Part shown: one piece after another, positions 1-10,331 of the stretch
How the letters are laid out: each line of letters opens with the position of its first letter
Numbering within the stretch: position 1 is the first letter of the stretch
Source of the DNA: an uncultured Pseudomonadota bacterium
GTDB taxonomy: Bacteria; Desulfobacterota; Syntrophorhabdia; Syntrophorhabdales; Syntrophorhabdaceae
DNA length: 32,684 nt
Assembly (NCBI GenBank): GCA_937862865.1
Contig: CALMFJ010000002.1
Location: forward strand, 1 to 32,684
Reading direction: 5' to 3'
Program-made: the position numbers and the translations under genes
The notes under the pieces: model-generated
What the model saw: only the letters and a program-made list of their open reading frames with translations
Databases searched by the model: none
Told to the model about the DNA's origin: nothing

Positions 1-1
1 G

Positions 2-75
2 AGCGGGAAACGGGACTCGAACCCGCGACCCTCAGCTTGGAAGGCTGATGCTCTAACCAACTGAGCTACTCCCGC
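2..75 (-). tRNA. tRNA-Gly (anticodon TCC)
   Basis: Reverse complement GCGGGAG TAGCTCAGTTGGTTAGAGC ATCAGCCTTCCAAGCTGA GGGTCGCGGGTTCGAGTCCCG TTTCCCGC; 7-bp acceptor stem, anticodon loop CTTCCAA. Confidence 0.97.
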
Positions 76-116
76 CTTTATCCTTACGGGCCTCAAAGCG
101 GGCCCATTTTTTTTGG

Positions 117-198
117 TGGAGAGGGGTGGGATCGAACCACCGAAGGCTTCGCCAACAGATTTACAGTCTGCCCCCTTTGGCCGCTCGGGAACCTCTCC
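117..198 (-). tRNA. tRNA-Tyr (anticodon GTA), long variable arm
   Basis: Reverse complement GGAGAGG TTCCCGAGCGGCCAAAGGGGGCAGACTGTAAATCTGTTGGCGAAGCCTTCGGTGGTTCGATCCCACC CCTCTCC; class II variable arm and GTA anticodon. Confidence 0.97.
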
Positions 199-201
199 GT
201 A

Positions 202-274
202 AGCTGGTGATGGGACTCGAACCCGCAACCTGCTGATTACAAATCAGCTGCTCTGCCGATTGAGCTACACCAGC
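202..274 (-). tRNA. tRNA-Thr (anticodon TGT)
   Basis: Reverse complement GCTGGTG TAGCTCAATCGGCAGAGCAGCTGATTTGTAATCAGCAGGTTGCGGGTTCGAGTCCCAT CACCAGC; anticodon loop contains TGT. Confidence 0.97.
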
Positions 275-283
275 AAAATAGTT

Positions 284-313
284 ATTATACTACAAGAATC
301 GTGCCAAAATCAA
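284..313 (-). promoter_or_regulatory. Putative sigma-70 promoter of the tRNA-Thr/Tyr/Gly operon
   Basis: Minus strand TTGATT - 18 nt - TATAAT just upstream of tRNA-Thr. Confidence 0.6.
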
Positions 314-421
314 CATGAAGTTCCTTACGAATAAACATAATGTATTAAAATATTTTGGCCGCCTGTGTCAATATATTCCTTGCACTATTGCACCATAATT
401 TACCGAACTCAATATAGCATA

Positions 422-450
422 TTGACAAGAGGGGGTAAATGTAGTTACAT
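422..450 (+). promoter_or_regulatory. Putative sigma-70 promoter for the PxxKW-type gene
   Basis: Perfect TTGACA at 422-427, 17-nt spacer, weak -10 TTACAT at 445-450, upstream of a gene with an AGGAGGT Shine-Dalgarno. Confidence 0.45.
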
Positions 451-484
451 AATACGCTTTTATTATTCAGGAGGTGATGCCGTT

Positions 485-769
485 ATGGTATGCACAACGT
501 TAAAACCGGGTATTGAATGCCTGTTCATGAAGAAAACCGGGTGTTCGTACAGTGGAGGAAAATGCTTCACAATAGTTGAGCAATGCGAAGGTTGCACCAG
601 GGTCGTCGAATTTGAAACAGGGAAATACTGTTCCAGTTTTCCGTCCCCTGCTCAAAAGTGGCAGAAAAGCAATTGCCCGATGTCGACCCATGTAAAGAAA
701 GCGGCTGCGAAAGAAGAGCAGAAGATAAACCCGCTGAAAGCGTCGAAAAGGGCCGCCGGCAAGAAATAA
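485..769 (+). CDS. PxxKW-family cysteine-rich protein (94 aa)
   Basis: ATG at 485 after CAGGAGGTGATGCCGTT; motif FPSPAQKWQKSNCPMSTH and multiple Cys (C-x(n)-CEGC). The ORF-track start at 365 is upstream of the promoter and RBS and is probably too long. Confidence 0.8.
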   Translation: MVCTTLKPGIECLFMKKTGCSYSGGKCFTIVEQCEGCTRVVEFETGKYCSSFPSPAQKWQKSNCPMSTHVKKAAAKEEQKINPLKASKRAAGKK

Positions 770-853
770 GAGTGGCGCAATCATGCAGAACTGTTTGACT
801 TTGCCATCTTAAGGATGGTAAAACAGACGGAAGTTTTAATAGGAGGTCTATCT

Positions 854-1120
854 TTGAGGAAAAATAAGTCGGCTATTAAGAGGGCGGTACAGTCTGAAAA
901 ACGCAGGTTAAGGAATTCTCATTTCAAATCGACAATGAAAACAAAGATCAAAAGGGTTATCACCGCTATCGAAGCAAAAGACGCCCAGACCGAAACTGTG
1001 TTCAGGGACGCCGTCGCCTCCATCGACAAAGCTTCTTCAAAGGGAGTTATCCATCCGAACAACGCGGCCCGGAAGATCTCCCGGCTCGCTAAGAAACTCC
1101 ACAAAAGCCAGCAGGTCTGA
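854..1120 (+). CDS. rpsT: 30S ribosomal protein S20
   Basis: (TTG)RKNKSAIKRAVQSEKRRLRNSHFKSTMKTKIKRVITAIEAKD...HPNNAARKISRLAKKL; TTG start at 854 preceded by AGGAGGT at 841-847. Confidence 0.93.
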   Translation: MRKNKSAIKRAVQSEKRRLRNSHFKSTMKTKIKRVITAIEAKDAQTETVFRDAVASIDKASSKGVIHPNNAARKISRLAKKLHKSQQV

Positions 1121-1145
1121 TCCAACCTCTTCCAGGATCGTAAAA

Positions 1146-1169
1146 AGCCAGGGCACGCATGCCCTGGCT
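1146..1169. terminator. Hairpin (likely bidirectional terminator) between convergent rpsT and lptE
   Basis: AGCCAGGGCA-CGCA-TGCCCTGGCT, 10-bp perfect stem; A-run on the left gives a U-tract for the minus strand. Confidence 0.75.
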
Positions 1170-1212
1170 TCGATATTTCAGCGTGCTTCGCCGTGATGGC
1201 GCAGGATCAGGT

Positions 1213-1728
1213 TTAGTATTCCAGCAGGAGCTGGGCGCTGAAGCGGCGCGCCATGCGCGCAGACATTCTCCTGATCGCCTCTCTGCGGTTGTATTCCTCG
1301 GCACCGCCCTGGATCTTATAGTATTCGTAGTCCGAGAGGGTATATTCCTTCACCAGCTTTCCGTTCCTCTGATACAACGCAACAAGCAGCACAACGGACA
1401 CGGTCTTCTCAATGACGGTACCGTCGGTGGCCAGGGCGTTCGGCGCCGTCGTTATCGTTCTGATATCGCCCTTGATATACGCGTCCGTATTTGACTGGTT
1501 GATGGTAAAAAGCCCTGTCATCAAAAGCTCTTTCGCGAAAGAATCGGTTACCGGCTGGGCTATGCTGGATTCAAAGGTCGAGTTTTTGAATATTGATATG
1601 TAGATCGACGAGATATCGCCCCCGTAGATGCCTTTCCCCCCGATAACCTGATACCCGCATGCGCCTGCCATGAGAACGAGAACTGCGGCACAGCACAGCA
1701 TGAACCCTTTCGCAACGTTCTTTTTCAT
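1213..1728 (-). CDS. lptE: LptE-like LPS-assembly lipoprotein
   Basis: MKKNVAKGFMLCCAAVLVLMAGACGYQV... lipoprotein signal then GCGYxxxG-like start; IYISIFKNSTFESSIAQPVTDSFAKELL typical of LptE; located directly after leuS. ATG at 1728 preferred over the ORF-track start at 1773. Confidence 0.8.
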   Translation of the reverse strand: MKKNVAKGFMLCCAAVLVLMAGACGYQVIGGKGIYGGDISSIYISIFKNSTFESSIAQPVTDSFAKELLMTGLFTINQSNTDAYIKGDIRTITTAPNALATDGTVIEKTVSVVLLVALYQRNGKLVKEYTLSDYEYYKIQGGAEEYNRREAIRRMSARMARRFSAQLLLEY

Positions 1729-1763
1729 ATGGTCTTCCGTCCGGCCCTTCTTCGCGCTCCGCA

Positions 1764-4238
1764 TCATCCGCACACAATGTTGACGAGCTTGTTCGGGATG
1801 ACGATCGTCTTCCTGACCGTCTTCCCTTCGATATGTTTTTGCACCTTTTCGAGCGCAAAGACGATCTCCCTGACCGCGTCTTCGGAGAGGTCCCTGTCCG
1901 CCTCGAACGTGTCACGCAGTTTCCCGTTTATCTGAACGGGGATCATTATCTTTTCTTCCTTGACGAGCTCGCTGTCCCAGACAGGCCATGACAGGCCGAT
2001 CGACGCCGCATCACGGTCCAGCGCCTGCCACAGTTCGCAGGTTATATGGGGCACGAACGGGTAGAGAAGCCTGAGGATGGTCTCGACGGAACCCCTGAAG
2101 AGTGCCTGCGCCCTGTCATTCAGGCTGCCTTTTTCAATGAACTTGTACGTCAGGTTCACGAGCTCCATGACGCCTGCGATGGCCGTATTCAAATGGAACC
2201 GCTCCAGGTCTTCGCTGACCTTCATTATTGTCTTGTGTATCTTGTGGATAAGGGGTTTCTCTTCGGCCGCGGCATCGGGGAGCTTGTCCGCCGAGGTCAC
2301 ACCTCGCAGAACGTCCCTGTGTTCATCGACCAGCCTCCAGACCCTCTGGAGGAAACGGTAGCTGCCCTCCACGCCCTGGTCGCTCCAGTCGAGGTCTCTT
2401 TCCGGGGGGGATGCAAAAAGGCAGAACAGCCGTGCGGTGTCCGCCCCGTACCTTTCAATAAGGTAATTGGGGTCGACGACGTTGCCCTTCGACTTCGACA
2501 TCTTCGCGCCGTCCTTGATCACCATCCCCTGGGTCAGAAGGTTCTTGAAAGGCTCCCTCACGGCGACAAGGCCCAGCTCATTGAGGACCCTGTTGAAGAA
2601 CCGGGAGTAGAGAAGATGGAGCACGGCATGTTCTATACCGCCGATATACTGGTCCACGGGCATCCAGTAATCAACCCGCTTCTTATCGAGCGGCCCGTCG
2701 AAATCCGGGCATGCATACCGCAGAAAGTACCACGATGATTCGACAAACGTGTCCATCGTGTCCGTTTCCCGCCGCGCTTTCGCCTTGCAGACAGGGCATT
2801 CCACCTCGTAAAAGGCCGGGTGGTCGGCAAGCGGGGAACGGCCTACCATCTTTATCTCGAGGTCCGTCGGGAGCACCACGGGGAGGTCGGCCTCGGGCAC
2901 GGGGACCGTGCCGCATTTCTCGCAGTAGATGATGGGAATGGGTGCCCCCCAGTATCTCTGGCGCGAGATGCCCCAGTCTTTCAGCCTGTAATTGACCGTC
3001 CTGGTTCCCAGGCCCTTTTCCTCGAGATAGTCGATGATGGCGTTTATGGCTTCCCGGTTGTTCATCCCGTTAAAGTGGTCCGAGTTAACGAGCACCCCGT
3101 CGTCGACATAGGCGCAATCCATGGTGGCCGCATCGAGCGTCCTGTCTTTCGGCGTGATCGTCACGATGACGGGGATGTCGTACTCCTTTGCAAACTCATA
3201 GTCCCTCTGGTCATGGGCGGGCACCGCCATGATGGCGCCTGTCCCGTACTCCATCAGGACAAAATTGCCGACGTATATGGGGACCTTCACGCCGTTCAGC
3301 GGGTTGATCGCGTATTTCCCCGTAAAAACGCCCTCTTTTTCCAGGCTGATCTCGCCCCGGAAACTCCTGTCCTGCGCCTTCACCTTCTGCACAAACTCGC
3401 CGACGGGCCCTTCCTGGTCCGTGCCCCGCGAAAGCCCCAGTGTGAGCGGGTGCTCGGGGGCGAGCACCATGAACGTCACACCGTAAAGGGTGTCCGGCCG
3501 TGTCGTGAATATCGTGAACGGCGAGCCGTCCTCCAGTGTGAAGTGCACCTCCACGCCGTAGCTCTTGCCGATCCAGTTCTTCTGCATGCTCGTGACCTTT
3601 TCCGGCCACCCCGGCAGTTTATCGCAATATTCGTAAAGCTCGTCCGCATATTGTGTAATGGCGAAAAACCACTGCGTGAGCTCCTTCTGGATAACCTCTT
3701 CGCCGCAACGCCAGCAATTCCCGCCCTCGACCTGCTCGTTCGCGAGAACGGTCTGGCATTTCGGGCAGAAATTGACGGGCGAGCTCTTGCGGTAAACGAG
3801 GCCCTTTTCGTACATCTTCAGGAACATCCACTGTTCCCACCGGTAATAGTCGACGCTGCACGTGGCGATCTCGCGCCTCCAGTCATACCCGAAACCGAGC
3901 CTTTTCAACTGCCGGCGCATATAGCCGATATTCTCGTACGTCCACGTGGCGGGCTGGATGCCCCTTTCAATGGCGGCGTTTTCCGCGGGCATGCCGAATG
4001 CGTCCCACCCCATCGGGTGGACGACGTTCAGGCCCAGCATTCTCTTGTACCGGGATATGACATCTCCGATCGAGTAGTTGCGCACATGTCCCATATGGAT
4101 GTTCCCGGATGGATAGGGGAACATCTCAAGGAGGTAGAATTTCTCCTTTGCGGGGTCCTCGTCGACATCGAATGCCCGGTTGTCTTCCCAGAATTGCTGC
4201 CATTTCTCTTCGATCGCGTGCGGTTCGTAGGGATTCAT
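1764..4238 (-). CDS. leuS: Leucine--tRNA ligase
   Basis: [23 protein letters not shown]..., [13 protein letters not shown] (HIGH) and KMSKSKGN (KMSKS) motifs; start at 4238 rather than 4373. Confidence 0.97.
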   Translation of the reverse strand: MNPYEPHAIEEKWQQFWEDNRAFDVDEDPAKEKFYLLEMFPYPSGNIHMGHVRNYSIGDVISRYKRMLGLNVVHPMGWDAFGMPAENAAIERGIQPATWTYENIGYMRRQLKRLGFGYDWRREIATCSVDYYRWEQWMFLKMYEKGLVYRKSSPVNFCPKCQTVLANEQVEGGNCWRCGEEVIQKELTQWFFAITQYADELYEYCDKLPGWPEKVTSMQKNWIGKSYGVEVHFTLEDGSPFTIFTTRPDTLYGVTFMVLAPEHPLTLGLSRGTDQEGPVGEFVQKVKAQDRSFRGEISLEKEGVFTGKYAINPLNGVKVPIYVGNFVLMEYGTGAIMAVPAHDQRDYEFAKEYDIPVIVTITPKDRTLDAATMDCAYVDDGVLVNSDHFNGMNNREAINAIIDYLEEKGLGTRTVNYRLKDWGISRQRYWGAPIPIIYCEKCGTVPVPEADLPVVLPTDLEIKMVGRSPLADHPAFYEVECPVCKAKARRETDTMDTFVESSWYFLRYACPDFDGPLDKKRVDYWMPVDQYIGGIEHAVLHLLYSRFFNRVLNELGLVAVREPFKNLLTQGMVIKDGAKMSKSKGNVVDPNYLIERYGADTARLFCLFASPPERDLDWSDQGVEGSYRFLQRVWRLVDEHRDVLRGVTSADKLPDAAAEEKPLIHKIHKTIMKVSEDLERFHLNTAIAGVMELVNLTYKFIEKGSLNDRAQALFRGSVETILRLLYPFVPHITCELWQALDRDAASIGLSWPVWDSELVKEEKIMIPVQINGKLRDTFEADRDLSEDAVREIVFALEKVQKHIEGKTVRKTIVIPNKLVNIVCG

Positions 4239-4269
4239 CTTCAATTCTCCGAATGTTCGTGTACCTGGT

Positions 4270-5469
4270 CTATTTCTCCTGCATCGCGCGTATGCGGAGC
4301 CGCAGTGCATTGCAGCGTATAAAGCCCCCGGCATCTTTCTGGTCATACACGGTGTCCGTATCGAACGTTGCAAACTCTTTCATGTAAAGCGAATTGTCTG
4401 ATTTTCTCCCGACCACGCTGCAGTTACCCTTGTAGAGCTTGACACGCGCCGTACCGTTGACGACGGACTGTATCTCGTCGGTCAGCGCCATCATCGCCTT
4501 CATCTCGGGGGAATACCAGAAACCGTAGTAGATGAGCTCGGCGACCTTCGGGATGAGGCCGTCGCGGATGTGCATGACCTCGCGGTCAAGCGTGAGCGTC
4601 TCGACGGCGCGGTGGGCCGCATGAAGGACCGTGCAGCCCGGGGTTTCGTAGACACCGCGCGATTTCATCCCGACGAAACGGTTCTCGACGATATCGACAC
4701 GTCCTATGCCGTTCTTCCCGCCGATCTTGTTGAGGTGGTCGACAATGCCGAATGCCGACATTCTTTCACCGTCGATGGCCACGGGGACGCCCTTCTCAAA
4801 TGTGATCTCAACGTATGTCGGTTTGTCCGGCGCCGCTTCGGGCGATACCGTGGTCAGGAACATGTCCTCGTTCGGCTCCGACCAGGGGTCTTCCAGGACA
4901 CCCCCCTCGTAGCTGATATGCATGAGGTTGCGGTCCATGCTGTACGGTTTCTTTTTCGTTACCGGAACGTCTATGTCGTGCTTCTTCGCGTAGTCTATGA
5001 GATCGTCGCGGGACGTGAACTCCCATTCGCGCCACGGTGCTATGATCTTTATGTTCGGCTCCATCGCGTAGAATGTCAGCTCGAAGCGGACCTGGTCGTT
5101 TCCTTTGCCCGTTGCGCCATGGCACACGGCATCGGCGTTCTCTTCACGGGCGATCTCAATATGCCTTTTTGCGATGAGGGGCCGCGCGATCGATGTGCCC
5201 ATGAGATAGTTCCCTTCGTATATCGCATTCGACCTGATCGCAAAAAATATAAAATCCCGCGCGAATTCCTCCCGAAGATCTTCGATATAAACCTTGGACG
5301 CGCCTGTCTTTATCGCCTTTTCCTTAAGCCCGACCAGTTCCTCTTCCTGGCCGACGTCAGCGGCATACGCTACGACCTCGCAGTCATATACGTCCTTGAG
5401 CCATTTGACAATGACCGATGTGTCGAGCCCTCCTGAATAAGCAACAACCACTTTCTTAACTTTTTTCAT
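4270..5469 (-). CDS. argG: Argininosuccinate synthase
   Basis: [26 protein letters not shown]..., SGGLDTS PP-loop, [13 protein letters not shown]. Confidence 0.97.
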   Translation of the reverse strand: MKKVKKVVVAYSGGLDTSVIVKWLKDVYDCEVVAYAADVGQEEELVGLKEKAIKTGASKVYIEDLREEFARDFIFFAIRSNAIYEGNYLMGTSIARPLIAKRHIEIAREENADAVCHGATGKGNDQVRFELTFYAMEPNIKIIAPWREWEFTSRDDLIDYAKKHDIDVPVTKKKPYSMDRNLMHISYEGGVLEDPWSEPNEDMFLTTVSPEAAPDKPTYVEITFEKGVPVAIDGERMSAFGIVDHLNKIGGKNGIGRVDIVENRFVGMKSRGVYETPGCTVLHAAHRAVETLTLDREVMHIRDGLIPKVAELIYYGFWYSPEMKAMMALTDEIQSVVNGTARVKLYKGNCSVVGRKSDNSLYMKEFATFDTDTVYDQKDAGGFIRCNALRLRIRAMQEK

Positions 5470-5483
5470 CCTGACCTCCGTTT

Positions 5484-6413
5484 TTATTCGGCGGGAGCCG
5501 TCGCCGGGCCCTTGAGAAGCCACTCAAGAAGCGCCTTCTGTACGTGCAATCTGTTCTCCGCCTGCGTGAATATGACATCGCTGAACCGCTCGAAGACGTC
5601 ATCGGTTATTTCCTGCCCCCTGTACGCCGGCAGGCAGTGCATGACGATCGCATCACGATGCGCCGCTTTCAGCAATCTATCATCTATCTTATACCCTTTG
5701 AACGCTTTTTTCCGGGACGTCTTTTCCTTTTCCTGGCCCATGCTGACCCATACATCGGTGTATATCACGTCGGCGTCCCGCACGGCCTCTTTCGGGTCGT
5801 CGGTGAGCACAAAATCGGGGTTCTTCGAAGCCATAACGACAAGTTCCCTGTCCGGCCCGTATCCCTTCGGCGCGGCGATCGCGAACGGCGCCTTGAGGAG
5901 TATCGCCGCCTCGAGCCATGAGTTTGCCACGTTATTGCCGTCACCGATGTAGGCGACCTTCACGTTCCGGGGGTCGCCTTTATATTCCCCGATCGTGAAA
6001 AGGTCGGCGAGTATCTGGCAGGGGTGCAGCTGGTCGGAAAGGCCGTTGATGACCGGCACCGTTGCCCATTGCGCAAGATCGTCGACAATGCCCTGGGCAA
6101 ACGTCCGGACCATGATCCCGTGGACATACCGGCTTAAGACCCGTGCCGTATCCTGGATGGGCTCCCCCCGGCCGATCTGGGTTTCAGTCGGGCTCAAGAA
6201 AACGGCATGTCCGCCAAGTTCCTGCATTCCGATCTCAAATGAAATGCGCGTGCGGGTCGACGCCTTCTCGAATATCATCGCGAGGTTTTTGCCCTTGAGC
6301 GGCTGGTACGGTTTGCCCTTGCGGCGCAATTCTTTGATGCGTTTTGCCCTTTTCAACAGGTGATCGCATTCCTTTTTGGTAATGTCCAGCAGTCTTGTAA
6401 AGTCCCTTTTCAC
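5484..6413 (-). CDS. argF: Ornithine carbamoyltransferase
   Basis: [14 protein letters not shown] (STRTR), [20 protein letters not shown] motifs. Confidence 0.96.
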   Translation of the reverse strand: MKRDFTRLLDITKKECDHLLKRAKRIKELRRKGKPYQPLKGKNLAMIFEKASTRTRISFEIGMQELGGHAVFLSPTETQIGRGEPIQDTARVLSRYVHGIMVRTFAQGIVDDLAQWATVPVINGLSDQLHPCQILADLFTIGEYKGDPRNVKVAYIGDGNNVANSWLEAAILLKAPFAIAAPKGYGPDRELVVMASKNPDFVLTDDPKEAVRDADVIYTDVWVSMGQEKEKTSRKKAFKGYKIDDRLLKAAHRDAIVMHCLPAYRGQEITDDVFERFSDVIFTQAENRLHVQKALLEWLLKGPATAPAE

Positions 6414-7603
6414 GGTCCCTTCCTTTCGAATATCCTGTCCGCTATCTCGAGAAAGATGTCGATCTCCTCTTTCCTGACAATGAGCGGCGGGACAAGGCGC
6501 AGGGTTGTCCCCTTCGTGCAGTTCAGAATGATCCCTTCATGGAGGAATTCCCGTGCGACCGCGTCGCCGTCGAGCGTAAGCTCGATGCCCCGTATGAGGC
6601 CGAGTCCCCGTATCTCGACGATGAACGGGAATTTTTTCTGGAGGGCTATCAGTCCCTGGTAAAGGTACTCGCCGGATTCAACGGCATTCCTGAGAATATT
6701 GTCGTCAATGATAGTGTTGAGGGTTGCGAGCACGGCAGCCGATGCGAGCGGGTTCCCGCCGAACGTTGAGGCGTGCGTGCCGGGCACGAACGCGGACATT
6801 ATTGCGTCGGTCGCCACGATGGCCCCGACCGGGAAACCATTGCCGAGCGCCTTCGCAAGGCTCATAATGTCGGGTTCGATCCCGAAATGCTCATATGCGA
6901 AAAACTTCCCTGTTCTGCCAATGCCCGTCTGGACCTCGTCGAGAACAAGGAGAATGTCCTTTTCTTTTGTAAACTCACGAAGCTGCCGGATATAATCCTT
7001 ATCCGCGACATAAACCCCGCCTTCCGCCTGGATGAGCTCGAGCATCACGGCGCACGTCTTTCCGCTGACCGCCCCCTTGAGCGCATCGATGTCATTGAAC
7101 GGGACGTGAGTGAAACCCTGCGTCAGGGGCTCGAAGCCCACGCCGAACTTCTTCTGGCCCGTTGCAGCAAGCGTGTTCACCGTCCTGCCATGGAACGAGT
7201 TCTCCATGCTGATGATCTCGTGCCGGCCCTCACCGTATTTGTTCCAGGAGTACCTCCGGGCGAGCTTGATGGCCGCCTCGTTCGCCTCCGCGCCGCTGTT
7301 GCAGAAAAACACCTTGTCGCCGAAGGAGTTCTCGACGAGCATTTCGGCGGCCTTGATCTGCGGCTCCATGTAGAACAGGTTTGACACATGGAACAGTTTT
7401 TTTGCCTGTGCGGTCAGCCCCTCGACAACCTTTTCATGGGCATGGCCGAGGTTGCATACAGCGATACCTGCGAGGAAATCGAGGTACCGCCGCCCGTTGA
7501 CATCCCAGAGCCAGCATCCCTCTCCCCGCGAGATCGCGATCGGGAACCGCGTGTATGTGTTCGCTATGTATTGCGCTGCCTTCTTGATAAGATCTTCCTG
7601 CAT
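6410..7603 (-). CDS. argD: Acetylornithine aminotransferase
   Basis: Class III PLP aminotransferase: NSGAEANEAAIKLAR, LVLDEVQTGIGRTGKFFAYEHFGIEPDIMSLAKALGNG; in an arg cluster; 4-bp overlap with argF. Confidence 0.95.
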   Translation of the reverse strand: MQEDLIKKAAQYIANTYTRFPIAISRGEGCWLWDVNGRRYLDFLAGIAVCNLGHAHEKVVEGLTAQAKKLFHVSNLFYMEPQIKAAEMLVENSFGDKVFFCNSGAEANEAAIKLARRYSWNKYGEGRHEIISMENSFHGRTVNTLAATGQKKFGVGFEPLTQGFTHVPFNDIDALKGAVSGKTCAVMLELIQAEGGVYVADKDYIRQLREFTKEKDILLVLDEVQTGIGRTGKFFAYEHFGIEPDIMSLAKALGNGFPVGAIVATDAIMSAFVPGTHASTFGGNPLASAAVLATLNTIIDDNILRNAVESGEYLYQGLIALQKKFPFIVEIRGLGLIRGIELTLDGDAVAREFLHEGIILNCTKGTTLRLVPPLIVRKEEIDIFLEIADRIFERKGP

Positions 7604-7606
7604 CCT

Positions 7607-8446
7607 TTAATCTCCTATTATCTCCGTGCCTATCCCTGAATCCGTAAAAACCTCGAGCAGGATCGCGTGGGGCACCCGCCCGTCGACGACGTGGGCCTCC
7701 CGGACCCCCGCCTTCAATGCATCGGTGCAGCATGTTACCTTCGGGATCATCCCGCCCGTCACAACATTGTCATCGATAAGTTTCTCTATCTCGGACCTCT
7801 TCAGCACCGAGATGAGTTTGCCATCCTTGTTCATCACACCCTCAACGTCTGTCAGGAGAATGAACTTTCCCGCGGAAAGGGCCGCCGCAATGCTTCCCGC
7901 CGCGGTGTCGGCGTTTATGTTGTACGCCTTTCCGTCCACCCCGTCCGCTATCGGGGCAATGACGGGAATGTAGCCATGCCGCGAGATGTCTTTGATAATC
8001 GCAACGTCGACGGAGACTATCTCTCCGACAAGGCCCACATCTTTCCCTCCCACCTGCTTCGCAACGAGGAGCCTGCCGTCCTTGCCGGACAGGCCGATCG
8101 CCTTGCCCCCCATGTCGTTTATATTCTTCACGATCTCCTTGTTCACGCTTCCCGAGAGCACCATTTCGGCCACCTGCAAAGTCTTCTCATCGGTGACGCG
8201 CAGGCCGTCGACGAACCGCGTCGGTATCTTAAGGTCCTTGAGGAGCCTGCCGATCATCGGCCCGCCCCCGTGAACGATCACGGGATTGATGCCCACATAT
8301 TTCAGGAGAGCGACGTCCTTGGCAAACTCCTTTTTCAGGGACTCCTCTTCCATTGCCGCGCCGCCGTACTTGATGACGAAGATGGAGCCGGCAAACTTGC
8401 TGATATAGGGAAGGGCTTCCAGCAGCGTCTGTATCTTCTCGCTCAT
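7607..8446 (-). CDS. argB: Acetylglutamate kinase
   Basis: FVIKYGGAAM, GINPVIVHGGGPMIGRLL, GGMIPKV motifs. ATG at 8446 is better spaced from a G-rich SD than the GTG at 8455. Confidence 0.95.
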   Translation of the reverse strand: MSEKIQTLLEALPYISKFAGSIFVIKYGGAAMEEESLKKEFAKDVALLKYVGINPVIVHGGGPMIGRLLKDLKIPTRFVDGLRVTDEKTLQVAEMVLSGSVNKEIVKNINDMGGKAIGLSGKDGRLLVAKQVGGKDVGLVGEIVSVDVAIIKDISRHGYIPVIAPIADGVDGKAYNINADTAAGSIAAALSAGKFILLTDVEGVMNKDGKLISVLKRSEIEKLIDDNVVTGGMIPKVTCCTDALKAGVREAHVVDGRVPHAILLEVFTDSGIGTEIIGD

Positions 8447-8472
8447 CGTAAACACCCCGTTTTACGTAAATT

Positions 8473-9807
8473 TTACAGGATATACCTGCTCAGGTCCTCT
8501 TTGTCGAGGAATTCGCCCAGCTTTTCCCGGACGTATGCCCTGGAAACATCTATCTTCTGACCTTTCAGGTCCGGGGCCGTGAACGATATATCGTCGAGGA
8601 GCTTCTCCATCACCGTGTAAAGCCTGCGGGCGCCGATATTCTCGGTCATTTCGTTTATGCGCTGGGCTATGTCGGTTATCTCCCGTACCGCCTCCTCCTG
8701 AAATTCGAGGTCGACATCCTCCGTTTTGAGAAGCGCCTTGTACTGCTTGATGAGGGCATTGTCGGGCTCCGTGATGATCCGGTAAAAATCGTCCCTGGTG
8801 AGGGCGTCGAGCTCGACCCTGATCGGGAAGCGCCCCTGCAGCTCGGGGATAAGGTCGGCAGGCTTCGACATGTGGAACGCACCCGCCGCGATGAAAAGGA
8901 TATGGTCCGTTTTCACCATGCCGTATTTCGTCGTGACCGTCGTGCCCTCCACGATCGGGAGGATGTCCCTCTGCACGCCCTCACGGGACACATCCGGCCC
9001 GTGCCCGTGGTCCCGGCTTGCGATCTTGTCGATCTCGTCAAGGAAGATGATCCCCGACTGCTCCACCCGGTCGACGGCGTCCGATGTCACCCGGTCCATA
9101 TCGATCAATTTTCGGGACTCCTCCTGGATAAGATGTTCATATGCCTCACCGACCTTCATCTTCCGTTTCTTCGTCTTCTGGGGAAGCATATTGCCGAACA
9201 TGTCCCGAAGCTGCATGTCCATCTCCTCCATACCCTGGGAAGAGAATATCTCTATAATGGGAAGGGCCCTGTCGGGCACATCGAGCTCCACGGTCCTGTC
9301 ATTCATGCCTCCGGCCTTGAAACGGGCGCGGATCTTTTCCCGCGACTGATCGGGGGTCTCTTCCCCGGTCTCATGTGAAATGCCTCGCCGCTTTGGTATG
9401 AGAAGGTCGAGTATCCTTTCTTCCGCCGCGAGCGTGGCTTTTTCCTTCACACGCTCATGTTCCTCTTTTTTCAGCATGTTGACCGAAAGCTCGGTGAGGT
9501 CCCTGATCATCGACTCGACGTCCCTGCCGACATAGCCCACCTCAGTGAACTTCGTCGCCTCGATCTTAAGGAACGGCGCATTGGCGAGCCTCGCGAGTCT
9601 GCGTGCGATCTCCGTCTTGCCGACACCCGTCGGCCCTATCATGATGATGTTCTTGGGGGCAACTTCGTCCCGCAGGTCTGCAGGGATCATCTGGCGTCGC
9701 CACCGGTTCCTCAGCGCGACAGACACGGCCTTTTTCGCCTTGTGCTGGCCGATGATGAACCGGTCGAGCTCCTCCATTATTTCTTTCGGCGTCAATTGTT
9801 TCATCAA
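8473..9807 (-). CDS. hslU: ATP-dependent protease ATPase subunit HslU (ClpY)
   Basis: [49 protein letters not shown] Walker [11 protein letters not shown] Walker B. Confidence 0.97.
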   Translation of the reverse strand: MMKQLTPKEIMEELDRFIIGQHKAKKAVSVALRNRWRRQMIPADLRDEVAPKNIIMIGPTGVGKTEIARRLARLANAPFLKIEATKFTEVGYVGRDVESMIRDLTELSVNMLKKEEHERVKEKATLAAEERILDLLIPKRRGISHETGEETPDQSREKIRARFKAGGMNDRTVELDVPDRALPIIEIFSSQGMEEMDMQLRDMFGNMLPQKTKKRKMKVGEAYEHLIQEESRKLIDMDRVTSDAVDRVEQSGIIFLDEIDKIASRDHGHGPDVSREGVQRDILPIVEGTTVTTKYGMVKTDHILFIAAGAFHMSKPADLIPELQGRFPIRVELDALTRDDFYRIITEPDNALIKQYKALLKTEDVDLEFQEEAVREITDIAQRINEMTENIGARRLYTVMEKLLDDISFTAPDLKGQKIDVSRAYVREKLGEFLDKEDLSRYIL

Positions 9808-10328
9808 AGTTCCTCTATGTTGATCCTATCGTTGGTATATATGCATATCTCCGATGCGATCGCCATCGCTTCCTTAACGATCTCGGCCGCCGAAAGCGGT
9901 GCGTGCTTGACAAGGGCCTTCGCCGCGGCCTGGGCATAGGCGCCGCCCGAGCCTATCGCCGCAATCCCGTCGTCCGGCTCGATAACATCGCCGTTGCCGG
10001 ACAGAACGAGGGTGTGCTCCCTGTCTGCAACGATGAGGAGCGCTTCCAACCTGCGCAGGAGCCTGTCGGTCCTCCAGTCCTTCGCCAGCTCGACCGATGC
10101 CCGCATAATATTGCCGTTGTATTGTTCGAGCTTCTTTTCGAAACGTTCGAAAAGAGTGAACGCATCCGCCGTTGCGCCTGCGAAACCGGCAAGGCATTTG
10201 TCCTGGTAAAGCCTCCGCACCTTTTTCGCAGTGTGCTTCATCACGGTCGCATTCAGCGTGACCTGGCCATCCCCTCCAATAGCAATTCCCCCATTGTGTC
10301 TGACGCACAAAACAGTTGTGGCTTCCAT
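9804..10328 (-). CDS. hslV: ATP-dependent protease proteolytic subunit HslV (ClpQ)
   Basis: [58 protein letters not shown]; 4-bp overlap with hslU. Confidence 0.97.
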   Translation of the reverse strand: MEATTVLCVRHNGGIAIGGDGQVTLNATVMKHTAKKVRRLYQDKCLAGFAGATADAFTLFERFEKKLEQYNGNIMRASVELAKDWRTDRLLRRLEALLIVADREHTLVLSGNGDVIEPDDGIAAIGSGGAYAQAAAKALVKHAPLSAAEIVKEAMAIASEICIYTNDRINIEEL

Positions 10329-10331
10329 TTT

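Noticed and set aside
90-118. GGGCC/GGCCC hairpin followed by T-run between tRNA-Gly and tRNA-Tyr
   Set aside because: The T-run is on the plus strand while the tRNAs are on minus; the stem is only ~5 bp.
2820-4322. 500-aa plus-strand ORF
   Set aside because: Entirely antisense to leuS; Arg/His/Val-rich translation typical of the reverse frame of a high-GC gene.
7086-7389. Other small overlapping ORFs within arg genes (e.g. 7177..7389)
   Set aside because: Ser/Arg-rich shadow frames within argD with no independent support.
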